Assembly (NCBI GenBank): GCA_964444825.1
Contig: CAYUIS010000051.1
Coordinates: 1-31,133 of the forward strand
Direction of reading: 5' to 3'
Length of the DNA stretch: 31,133 nucleotides
DNA from: CAYUIS01 sp964444825
Lineage (GTDB): Bacteria; Chloroflexota; Anaerolineae; B4-G1
Below, in pieces: positions 24,680 through 31,133 of the stretch (its first letter is position 1; every line of letters starts with the position of its first letter). Position numbers and translations under genes: made by a program. The notes beneath the pieces are model-generated. The model was not told the origin of the DNA, ran no database searches, and was given only the letters and a program-made list of their open reading frames with translations.

Positions 24680-24805
24680 TTACAACTCAAACAGGTCACG
24701 TAATTTGTCGCTGACTTCTGCTTGCATACGCGGGGACAACGTTCCTAATTCACGTTGGATGATGGACGTCGTCACAGTCATCAGCACGACTTTGCCCTTC
24801 GTCAT
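24680..24805 (-). pseudogene. MazF/PemK-type toxin with in-frame internal deletion
   Basis: The 41-codon frame opens MTKGKVVL, as an N-terminus of one MazF/PemK subfamily does, and then jumps to MTVTTSIIQRELGTL and a helical end with LSPRMQAEV and LRDLF, which is that subfamily's C-terminus. Roughly 90-100 central residues expected between these blocks, including the RNase core, are absent. The frame is preserved, and the junction falls on a CTG leucine codon present at the corresponding place in both blocks. The gene starts inside the 3' end of the preceding antitoxin gene, as in intact modules. This is a dead toxin, or possibly a retained mini-protein. Recognition rests on remembered family sequence. 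Confidence 0.7.
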
Positions 24806-25052
24806 CGAATGGCCTTCCATCGGTCAGGGTATAGATATCCTCTTGGGGGTCGTTCAAGAAATCGAAAGCCGGGTTGACCGTCACCGTGTATAGCCACTGT
24901 GACTCGTCCATCTCCCCAGGTTCTTCCTCTGGAAACAGCACAATGACTCGCACTCGCCCTGGGGGAATGACCGGCAAGAGTGTATCCAGCCGTAGATGTC
25001 TTTCTTCGTCAATCACGCCCGTCGTCTCAATGGCACGCACAGGTACACTCAT
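24750..25052 (-). CDS. Antitoxin-like partner of the MazF remnant
   Basis: A 100-residue protein of a small family typically found immediately upstream of MazF/PemK toxins. The N-terminus carries AIETTGVIDEERHLRLD, followed by PGRVRVIVLFPEEE, an AbrB-like strand pattern expected to dimerise on DNA. NPAFDFLNDPQEDIYTL near residues 60-80 is the acidic toxin-binding segment. Members I recall end at about F-x-D-E-G. Here the frame continues 14 residues further (Q-S-R-A-D-D onward), running into the toxin remnant, so the original stop was probably lost. The ATG at 25052 has GGAGGG upstream. The gene is intact, although its toxin is not, and it has a good promoter and a candidate operator at 25095-25138. 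Confidence 0.78.
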   Translation of the reverse strand: MSVPVRAIETTGVIDEERHLRLDTLLPVIPPGRVRVIVLFPEEEPGEMDESQWLYTVTVNPAFDFLNDPQEDIYTLTDGRPFDDEGQSRADDCDDVHHPT

Positions 25053-25094
25053 CGTGACATCCCTCCATTTCATCTGAAACGCACTTGACCCACC

Positions 25095-25138
25095 CCAGTG
25101 TCTGGTTGTATATTACCGCACTGGAGGGGCATTGGCAA
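25095..25138 (-). promoter_or_regulatory. Promoter and candidate operator of the MazF-remnant unit
   Basis: Minus-strand TTGCCA (25133-25138), 17-nt spacer, TAATAT (25110-25115). The -10 box lies between the perfect inverted arms CCAGTG (25095-25100) and CACTGG (25119-25124), a fitting place for an antitoxin to repress. Distance to the ATG is about 58 nt. Confidence 0.55.
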
Positions 25139-25228
25139 GCAGGTTGGGGGAAGGCAGTGCGCGGAACGCAGTAGAGCTGACGCCGCCAGCAGTCGCGCGA
25201 TGAGCAGAGGTTGACGTTCACGTGCGAC

Positions 25229-25287
25229 ATTGTGACCCCTGCGCCGTGAGAGGGCAAGGCTGTGTTGAGCTCAAGAGGGACCGGGCC
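25229..25287 (+). repeat. TA-island repeat, copy R2
   Basis: Core CTGCGCCGTGAGAGGGCAAG at 25239-25258 differs from R3 at one position and from R1 at three. The similarity to R3 extends through CTCAA and CCGGGCCT to about 25287, covering the last codons of the TumE remnant and the sequence beyond them. Confidence 0.65.
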
Positions 25288-25563
25288 TCAGATGCTCACG
25301 CACCTTGCCCAAGATGGCCGTAAAGTCCACGCGCGGAATATCCAGAGGCAGCGCCTCGTCGCGGCCTGCAGCGGGCTTGGGGCCCTGATAAACGTGGTGG
25401 GGATGGGTTGCGAGCTCCAGGTGATGCGGAGGGCAGCCGTATAGTCCACTTCATCTTCGGAGGGGAAACTGGAGCCGGGATGAGCGGGGTCGAGGAGGTC
25501 AGAGGTCTCAGCCAGAGCAGTGAAAACGCTCCAGTAATACGCCCGTAGCTTCCCGTCAGGCAT
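25271..25563 (-). pseudogene. TumE/DUF6516-like toxin broken by deletion and frameshift
   Basis: The 5' part starts at ATG 25563, overlapping the antitoxin stop by 8 nt, and encodes MPDGKLRAYYWSVFTALAET up to about YTAALRI, as expected for the N-terminal half of this family. After that the frame yields unlike sequence and stops at 25288. In another frame, 25447 to 25271 encodes PPHHLELATHPHHVYQG, DIPRVDF and LGKVREHLRPGPS, which fits the conserved His-rich C-terminal half. The central strands between these blocks are missing. CCGCATC can be read in both blocks at the junction (25423-25429 on the plus strand as GATGCGG), suggesting deletion between short direct repeats. The toxin is therefore inactive. 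Family naming is from memory. Confidence 0.7.
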
Positions 25564-25978
25564 CTACGACCTCGGCCTCCGAGAAACCGAGGTGTTCCTG
25601 CATCGTCAGAAAGCTCTTATACCGGGTGCGCCACTCCCAGTAGTCGGCGGGGCCTTCCTGGAGGTCGCCTTCCTGGAATCGGCGATAGAACTCGGCCGAG
25701 GTCATCCCATATTCCCGCTCCATACGGCGGAGCAGGCGCACAGTCTCGGCAAAGTATTCGGCCGGCGTTCTGGATGGGCGAGTGGGCAAGGCCCGGTGGG
25801 CTCGAATAGCGGAGGTGACGAAGCGATAGTCCTCGGTGGGAAGCAGTAGCAGCACGCTCTGCGAGTGGGGGAGCTGGAGAGCGACCGTCTGCTCCCGGAA
25901 GCGGGCGATCAATTCAGCCAGGGTAACGTCCGGTTCCTGCAACTGGACGATCGGAATGACATCCTGTCCCGTATCCAT
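25556..25978 (-). CDS. Antitoxin of the TumE-like module
   Basis: A 140-residue acidic protein of the type I associate with antitoxins preceding TumE/DUF6516 toxins. The N-terminal ~70 residues (VQLQEPDVTLAELI, then HSQSVLLLLPTEDYRFV) resemble a Phd-like DNA-binding fold. The C-terminal part is helical and aromatic (PAEYFAETVRLLRRMEREYG, DYWEWRTRYKSFL, HLGFSEAEV), likely to contact the toxin. The reading frame is complete although the toxin that follows is broken. The ATG at 25978 was preferred to the adjoining GTG at 25981; GAGAGG lies very close upstream. The promoter is at 26008-26036. The stop overlaps the remnant toxin's start (ATGCCTGA). Confidence 0.72.
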   Translation of the reverse strand: MDTGQDVIPIVQLQEPDVTLAELIARFREQTVALQLPHSQSVLLLLPTEDYRFVTSAIRAHRALPTRPSRTPAEYFAETVRLLRRMEREYGMTSAEFYRRFQEGDLQEGPADYWEWRTRYKSFLTMQEHLGFSEAEVVDA

Positions 25979-26007
25979 CACCTCTCTGCTGTGTACGAGA
26001 TGCCTTT

Positions 26008-26036
26008 ATTATAGCCTGGGTACTGTTTCTGGTCAA
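26008..26036 (-). promoter_or_regulatory. Promoter of the TumE-remnant unit
   Basis: Minus-strand TTGACC (26031-26036), 17-nt spacer, perfect TATAAT (26008-26013). It is among the strongest promoters in the window, only about 30-58 nt from the ATG at 25978. Confidence 0.7.
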
Positions 26037-26077
26037 ACGTCGCGCCGTCTGAGACTGTTGGTCTCATCCCCGACTAC

Positions 26078-26137
26078 GTTGCAATATCTGCGCCGTGAGA
26101 GGGCAGGACTGCGTCGCACTCAAAATATGCCGGGCCT
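26078..26137 (+). repeat. TA-island repeat, copy R3
   Basis: Core CTGCGCCGTGAGAGGGCAGG at 26088-26107. The minus-strand reading ends A-R-P-G-I-F-stop, parallel to the R-P-G-P-S-stop end of the TumE remnant in R2. R3 may therefore be the last trace of a further, otherwise lost TumE-type gene. The rest of 25979-26329 has no recognisable gene. Confidence 0.55.
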
Positions 26138-26239
26138 TGCCCAGGGGAGAGTGAGGTATGGCTGGTGGGGCGCGGGCCGCCCATCACTCACCTCCGAGGC
26201 GCAGATGACGTTGTTTCGATGCCACGGCTAGACAAACGT

Positions 26240-26267
26240 GAGAGCGCAGAGTCTTCTCTGCGCTCTC
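26240..26267 (-). terminator. Strong hairpin downstream of the PKD glycosidase gene
   Basis: GAGAGCGCAGAG (26240-26251) pairs perfectly over 12 bp with 26256-26267 around a 4-nt loop. It lies 63 nt beyond the glycosidase stop on the minus strand and is followed there by ACGTTTGTC, a weak T-tract. It insulates the TA island from the glycosidase transcript. Confidence 0.65.
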
Positions 26268-26329
26268 GGCGTTTAACGATGAAACGGGATGCTGATTTTC
26301 CCAAGTGTCCTCCGATAGAGAGACAACGG

Positions 26330-29300
26330 TTACTGAAAGTTACGCAACACCACTGGCAGGTAGATTTTGAACCCCTCACTGACCGTGATGTAACACGGTT
26401 TACTCACAGTAAAACCGCCGTGCGTATTGCTGACTGTCAGGCTGACGTCGAACGTGCCAGCCGTAACATAAGTGTGACTGACTACTGGCCCGGTGAACGC
26501 TGCGTCGCCATCCCCAAAGTCCCAATGCCGCTGTTCGACCGTGCCGCTGGTGATGGCCGTGAATGTCACTTTGAGCGGGGCTGTGCCACTGACCACGTCT
26601 GCACTAAAGGTGGCGGTCGGCGCGCCCGGAGAGGCATTGACCGTGATATAGCCGGGTTGGGACGCGCTGTCCGTTCCACCCGGTCCGGTAACCACCAGCG
26701 TTACGCCAAAGCTACCCGCGCTCTGGTAGGTATGGGTGGGGTTAGGTGTGAAGGCCGTGCCACCATCGCCAAAAGCCCAAGCGTAGGCCGTGACCGTGCC
26801 TGTCACCGTGCTGGTGAACTGTACCGTCAGTGGCGGGTTTCCACTGCGCGGAGCACCGACAAAGTCGACCTGGGGTGGCGGTTCGGCGACGGTGATGTAG
26901 CGTGTGCGCGTGATCGTATCTGTTCCTCCCGGCAGCAAGGCCGAGCCGCCCGCCGCTTGCGCCGTCAGTGTAACGGTGTACTCCCCTGTCGTCGTGTAGG
27001 TGTGCGTTGGGTGTTGTTGGTCACTTGTGCCGCCATGGCCGAAACCCCAATGCCAGAGGGCGACCGGCCCTGTCGAGGTGTCGGTGAAGTAGACCGTGAG
27101 CGGTACGATGTCCGCTTTGGGATTGGCGTCAAAATCAGCCCGCACCGGCTCAAAGGCCGAGATGTAATTCATGCGCGTCAAGGTGTCGCTGCCGCCTGGC
27201 CCGCTGGCCGTCAACGTGACGGTGTACACTCCCGTTGACGCGTAAGTATGCGCCGGATGCTGTTCCGTGCTGGTGAAGGCATCGCCAAAGTCCCACAGCC
27301 AGCCAGTGCCTACTCCAGTTGTCGTGTTGGTAAACGTAACAGTTAACGGGGCAAAGCCGTAAGTGGGTTGAGCTATGAAACCGGCTACCGGCGGCGGCTC
27401 GGTGACGACGATGTGGTTCGCGCGCGTCAAGGTATCCGTACCGCCCAGGCCACTGACCGTCAACGTGACTGTGTACGCGCCCACTGTGGTGTAGGTATGC
27501 GTCGGGCTGTGCTGTGCGCTGGTGAAAGCGTCCCCAAAATCCCACAGGCTGGTGGTATAGTCACCACTGGAGGTGTTGGTGAAAACGATGGTCAGCGGGA
27601 ATGCACCACGGGTTGGCACGGCGACAAAGTCCGCGGTCACGGCGCGCTCCAGCGCGATCCAGTCAAACTCGTACGATGCCGAATAACCATCATCTCCAAT
27701 TACGGGAACCAGTTCGAAGGCAATGTGGAAGGTATGATTGCCGGTCCAGTTGAGCGGAGGCTGGCGCAAATCCACCGCGAAGGTATAGGGCAGCGAAGCG
27801 CCGGGGGTGATGGTCAACAGGCGCGTGATTTGTGCGTCTGCCTGGGCACCCACGTACAGGATTGAATCGCTGCCATAGGTTGAATCGCGGACGCTGTAGC
27901 TGTAGACCTGACCAGCCAGGATGGGGTAGCGCGATACGTCCACGTCTAGCAGCATTGGAGAGAGCGCGACGCCTGTGTTTGACACTGTGCCGCTCACACG
28001 TTTGGAGAAGGCCACTTTGCCAACGTCGTGACTCCACAGAGTATTGGACAGGCTGTATCCTCGCAACAGCGCTCCGATTTCATCCCAGTTGTCATCCCAA
28101 CCAGGCGGCGGTTCATCTGTTTTCGGGTCAACCCAGCTGTCGAGCTGATCCAGGTAGGTGATGTAATCGGCATAGTGGCGGCGGATCGTTTCGGCGGCAG
28201 GTTTTTCGGTATAGTCGAGCGTGGTCGTCACCTGGCAGGTGTCCGCGAGGCTGTTGCGCAAAATGCCCTGGCAGTGGTGCGTCTCTTCTGTATTGGTCAG
28301 GATGTACGAAAAGTCGCTCAGCGTCCAAAAGAGATACCCGGCTATGCCATGGGCCTCTCCGAGGGAGGGGAGGGCGTTGAAGTAGGCCGCCTGCTCGGTC
28401 TCGGTGTGTGGATTAGCGCCGGAGTCCATGGTATGCAGACCATACTCTTCCAACACGATCGGCTTTTCACCGATCTGGGACTGAAGCGCTTGCAGGTCAC
28501 TCGCGAAGCAGTGTTCGGGCAGAAAGTAGTGCAGGCTGACGAAATCCACCGTCTGAGAAAGCTCTGCGGCGATGGTTGGGCTATAGACCAGCCCAGGCGT
28601 ATCTGTATAGCAAGGTGTGCCCGTCACCGCGCCGTAAAAGCCGATGGTGACCAGGTGATGCGGGTCCAGTCCGCGGGTATAGCTGATCATCTCCCGCAGC
28701 CAGTTCTTGACCTCGTCGTTACCATATACGGTGTAGTCACGGTCAGGCTCGTTCTTGATGTCCCAGGCCAGGACGGTGGGGTTGGCGGCGCCGAGGGTGT
28801 TGACCACGGCGCTGATGTGGCGGGTATTGGTGACATAGTCGGTCTCTGAATATGGATGGGTGTTGGTGACGCCGGTGTAGAGGTCAAAGAGGGTGACGAT
28901 GGCGACCATGTCGTGTGCTTGCAGGCGAGCCATCAGGTCTTTCAGGTGGTCGAGATGGGTTTGATCCGCGCCGTCGAAGCGATCATACGGCACAAAGATG
29001 CGCACGGCGTTGACTCCCAGATCGCGTGCCAGGTCCAACTCGGCATCTATCTGGGTGGTGGCGGCGGTATAGCTGATCCAGAAGCGGTCCCAGGCGTAGT
29101 CTTTGGGATAGTAGTTCATCCCCCGCGCCTCGAAGGGAGCGCCGTCGCGTTCGAGGTGACGGTTCACAGCGGTGACGACGCCGGACGAGCGCAGGGCCGC
29201 TCTATTTGTATCCGCAGCCACACCGGGGTTACTGTCATCAAAGGGGAAGATGGGAGCCGGGGTAAGCTGTGGAATCGAATGGACCTGGGCCTGTACGTCT

Positions 29301-29383
29301 TGAACCTGGCGCAGTCCCACCATCAGGAGTGAAACGAGGATCAATCCCAATGCAATGGCAACGACAAGCCGCTGGCTGTTCAT
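26330..29383 (-). CDS. Secreted GH-A clan glycosidase with five PKD domains
   Basis: A 1,017-residue exported protein. An N-terminal hydrophobic segment (about 5-25) serves as signal peptide or anchor. A TIM-barrel glycosidase of the GH5-like type (about 80-420) shows RGMNYYP at the start, acid/base Glu212 in DIKNEP and nucleophile Glu313 in LEEYG. A beta-rich middle domain (about 420-580) is followed by five PKD domains (about 580-1000), four of them with the W-x-F-G-D/H turn and all with H-T-Y. The protein ends FKIYLPVVLRNFQ. It probably attacks a beta-linked polysaccharide at the cell surface; the substrate is unknown. The ATG at 29383 follows AAGGAGAGGG and starts the signal peptide. Its C-terminal tail matches those of the giant protein, the C25 peptidase and the beta-helix protein. 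Confidence 0.87.
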   Translation of the reverse strand: MNSQRLVVAIALGLILVSLLMVGLRQVQDVQAQVHSIPQLTPAPIFPFDDSNPGVAADTNRAALRSSGVVTAVNRHLERDGAPFEARGMNYYPKDYAWDRFWISYTAATTQIDAELDLARDLGVNAVRIFVPYDRFDGADQTHLDHLKDLMARLQAHDMVAIVTLFDLYTGVTNTHPYSETDYVTNTRHISAVVNTLGAANPTVLAWDIKNEPDRDYTVYGNDEVKNWLREMISYTRGLDPHHLVTIGFYGAVTGTPCYTDTPGLVYSPTIAAELSQTVDFVSLHYFLPEHCFASDLQALQSQIGEKPIVLEEYGLHTMDSGANPHTETEQAAYFNALPSLGEAHGIAGYLFWTLSDFSYILTNTEETHHCQGILRNSLADTCQVTTTLDYTEKPAAETIRRHYADYITYLDQLDSWVDPKTDEPPPGWDDNWDEIGALLRGYSLSNTLWSHDVGKVAFSKRVSGTVSNTGVALSPMLLDVDVSRYPILAGQVYSYSVRDSTYGSDSILYVGAQADAQITRLLTITPGASLPYTFAVDLRQPPLNWTGNHTFHIAFELVPVIGDDGYSASYEFDWIALERAVTADFVAVPTRGAFPLTIVFTNTSSGDYTTSLWDFGDAFTSAQHSPTHTYTTVGAYTVTLTVSGLGGTDTLTRANHIVVTEPPPVAGFIAQPTYGFAPLTVTFTNTTTGVGTGWLWDFGDAFTSTEQHPAHTYASTGVYTVTLTASGPGGSDTLTRMNYISAFEPVRADFDANPKADIVPLTVYFTDTSTGPVALWHWGFGHGGTSDQQHPTHTYTTTGEYTVTLTAQAAGGSALLPGGTDTITRTRYITVAEPPPQVDFVGAPRSGNPPLTVQFTSTVTGTVTAYAWAFGDGGTAFTPNPTHTYQSAGSFGVTLVVTGPGGTDSASQPGYITVNASPGAPTATFSADVVSGTAPLKVTFTAITSGTVEQRHWDFGDGDAAFTGPVVSHTYVTAGTFDVSLTVSNTHGGFTVSKPCYITVSEGFKIYLPVVLRNFQ

Positions 29384-29731
29384 CCCTCTCCTTTCCTTGG
29401 TCCTCGGACAGGATGAAACTTGAACACCAGGTGGTAGCAGCCCTGAGCAATCAAACGCCCGCCGCACCGTTCCAATTCGCTCATCGGCTGCACCCTGCAA
29501 CTATGCCGGAGCAGACAGCAAACCTTGACGGTGGGCTGGGCGTCGTGTTATCATCCGTTCGTCTGGGCGGCCCCACCGCCTTGGCCACGCCTCGGGCCTG
29601 GGAAGAGCCGCGAGGCTTTTTGCACGGACAATTCTAGCACCGAGTGGGGAAATGAGCAAAGGGACAGACGACTGGGCCTGGACCCAGGGCGGGCGCTGTC
29701 CACCCCTCTTTTTCGCCGCGCGTATGGTGCT
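29384..29731. other. Intergenic region between the two secreted-protein genes
   Basis: No gene is recognisable. The only structured element I see is the hairpin at 29589-29621. No convincing -35/-10 pair was found for the glycosidase gene, although TTGATT occurs on the minus strand near 29450. Confidence 0.5.
29589..29621 (+). terminator. Plus-strand terminator-like hairpin without an upstream gene
   Basis: GCCTCG (29589-29594, extended by GGC) pairs with CGAGGC (29611-29616, preceded by GCC with one bulge) and is followed by five T. This has the form of an intrinsic terminator for rightward transcription, yet no plus-strand gene ends here. It could stop a small RNA or antisense transcript, or be chance. 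Confidence 0.35.
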
Positions 29732-31133
29732 TCAGGGACTTCTCAGCACAACAGGCAGATAGACCCTGCTTATCCTGTACTCGTAGGCCCCGATGTCACA
29801 GGTGGCTGTCCCGTCCTCGTCGCCGTCCACCGGACGGGCGACGCCGCGCTGGTCGGTGCTGGGGCAGCCGACGTTGGTGCCAGTGTCGATGGCCGGGCTG
29901 TTATCTAGTAGAGCGTGGGTGAGCATCACGCTCTCTGAGCCTGCTCCTGTACGCGGACCGCCGTTGTTGGCCAACGGGCCGAGTAGAGGATCGGTGTTGT
30001 TGATATCGCCGGTGGCGCTGAAACCGCACGAGTCGCCATTGTCCAGGTTGTAGCCGCCGGAGGCCAGGACGCCGCCGTGGGGCACGCCATTCCAGCAGTT
30101 GACGTTCTGGTTGTAGGCCAGGATGCTGTTCTTGAACGTCACGAAGGCATAGTTCTGGATGCCTCCGGGTTCGCCGCTGCCAGGAGAGACGGTGTTGTCG
30201 GTTATCGTGCTGTTGAGGACGGTCAGCGTAAGCGTCCCGCTGTTGTCAATGCCACCGCCATGAGCGGCTGTATTGCCGCTGATGGTGACGTTGGTTAGCG
30301 TCATCATACCCTGGTTATGAATCCCCCCTCCCGCACTGTTCGACGTATTTTCGCTGATCGTCACGTTAGTCAGCTCGGCGGCGCCGTCAGCAAAAACACC
30401 GCCGCCGGAACCAGAGGCCCCATTCGCAGTGTTCCCGCTCACGGTGCTGTTAGTCATCGTCAGCACGCCGCCCCAACTGGCGATGCCGCCGCCCTCATCG
30501 TCGGCGGTGTTGTTGCTGAACAAGCTGTTGAATATGGTCAGGGTGCCATCACTGTGATAGATGCCGCCGCCGCCGCCGTTGCTGATGACGCGGTTGCTCG
30601 CGATGGTGCTGTTGCCGATGCTCAGATTGCCAGTGTTGTAGATGCCGCCGCCCCCGACCTCGCCGGTGACGTTGTCTGCGACGGTGCTATCGTCGATGGT
30701 CAGGTTGCCATAGCTCTGAATGCCCCCCGCGCCCCAGTCCGCGGTGTTGCTGAGCACCGCGCTATGGCTCAGTGTGAGCGTATCTGAGCCGCCCAGAAAG
30801 ATTCCACCCCCATAGGAAGCGTGGCCGTTACGGATGGTCACATCCGAGATACTCACCGTGTAACCACCAATGCAAACGAGCACGGTGTCGGACGCGCCGC
30901 CGTCCACGATGGTGAGATCCACACCTGCCCCCTGGAGGGTCAGATCCTGGCTGATCGCGACGGTCTCGGTGTACGTCCCCGCTGCGACGTGGACTGTGCC
31001 GCCAGTGCTTGCCGAGTCCGCGCCCTTCTGGATGGTGGCGAAGGCGCAATTCAGACCCGTTCCGCTGCCGGGATAGGGAGCATTCGCCGTGCCGTTACAA
31101 TCGCTATCGTTGCCGTCCGTTCGTACGTAGACG
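29732..31133 (-). CDS. Right-handed beta-helix surface protein (5' end outside window)
   Basis: The last 466 residues of a protein that continues past the right edge. It opens with YVRTDGNDSDCNGT, then CAFATIQKGADSA and GGTVHVAAGTYTETV, the usual first turns of parallel beta-helix (pectate-lyase-like or polymorphic-membrane-protein-like) proteins. About ten turns follow with repeated G-G-G-I, N-S-T-I/V-S/A and N-x-T-I-S-x-N-T motifs, ending with D-Q-R-G-V-A-R-P-V-D-G and C-D-I-G-A-Y-E-Y. The C-terminus is RVYLPVVLRSP, matching the other exported proteins here. It is probably an extracellular adhesin or a carbohydrate-binding protein; no catalytic residues can be assigned. The frame is continuous from the window edge, so the internal GTG near 30922 is not the start. 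Confidence 0.82.
   Translation of the reverse strand, partial: VYVRTDGNDSDCNGTANAPYPGSGTGLNCAFATIQKGADSASTGGTVHVAAGTYTETVAISQDLTLQGAGVDLTIVDGGASDTVLVCIGGYTVSISDVTIRNGHASYGGGIFLGGSDTLTLSHSAVLSNTADWGAGGIQSYGNLTIDDSTVADNVTGEVGGGGIYNTGNLSIGNSTIASNRVISNGGGGGIYHSDGTLTIFNSLFSNNTADDEGGGIASWGGVLTMTNSTVSGNTANGASGSGGGVFADGAAELTNVTISENTSNSAGGGIHNQGMMTLTNVTISGNTAAHGGGIDNSGTLTLTVLNSTITDNTVSPGSGEPGGIQNYAFVTFKNSILAYNQNVNCWNGVPHGGVLASGGYNLDNGDSCGFSATGDINNTDPLLGPLANNGGPRTGAGSESVMLTHALLDNSPAIDTGTNVGCPSTDQRGVARPVDGDEDGTATCDIGAYEYRISRVYLPVVLRSP

Noticed and set aside
26165..27238. Long plus-strand open frame opposite the PKD glycosidase
   Set aside because: It is antisense to clear PKD domains, has an Arg-rich composition typical of a shadow frame, and has no ribosome site or recognisable domain.

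Overview
The window looks like a scaffold from an Anaerolineae-like member of the Chloroflexota. The taxonomy is inferred, not proven. It rests on the very large DUF11-repeat surface protein, secreted proteins ending in a Y-L-P-V-V-x-R tail, the paired ABC-2 (PF06182-type) permeases, dispersed GAGGAATCT/CGGAATGAC-type palindromes, and many small toxin-antitoxin (TA) genes. Two runs of exactly 100 N (7765-7864 and 17557-17656) are assembly gaps. No tRNA, rRNA, CRISPR array or transposase gene was recognised.

Layout. 1-2332: an adenosine deaminase (-) with a long leader, a small four-cysteine protein (-), several palindromic dispersed repeats, and a strong sigma70-like promoter pointing right. 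2333-16243: a three-gene surface locus (+) made of a ~3,500-residue exported DUF11/Ig-like repeat protein, a C25 (gingipain-family) cysteine peptidase 19 nt downstream, and a small proline-rich protein with an LPESG-TM-basic C-terminus. A nested hairpin at 16257-16304 separates it from a convergent RibD-like reductase. 17281-22595 (-): a GH13 amylase and a double-HTH MerR regulator 19 nt downstream of it, then a 477-nt repeat-rich spacer, then an ABC exporter (ATPase and two permeases, overlapping or nearly touching).

22855-26137 is a TA island: a complete Phd/VapC pair (+), a complete HicBA pair preceded by an orphan AF2212/DUF104-type antitoxin (-), an antitoxin whose MazF-like toxin has lost its middle in frame, and an antitoxin whose TumE/DUF6516-like toxin carries an internal deletion plus frameshift. 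Copies of a short repeat lie between these units. Most units have a recognisable TTGNNN-N17-TANNAT promoter and very short leaders.

26330-31133 (-): a secreted GH-A clan glycosidase with five PKD domains, and the 3' part of a right-handed beta-helix protein that runs off the right edge. Both end in the same Y-L-P-V-V-L-R tail seen on the giant protein and the C25 peptidase.

The two observations I consider most worth following are (i) the shared extreme C-terminal tail on four otherwise unrelated exported proteins, one of them a peptidase of the family that contains the PorU sortase, which suggests an uncharacterised surface-sorting signal, and (ii) the pair of neighbouring TA modules whose antitoxins are intact while both toxins are internally deleted.
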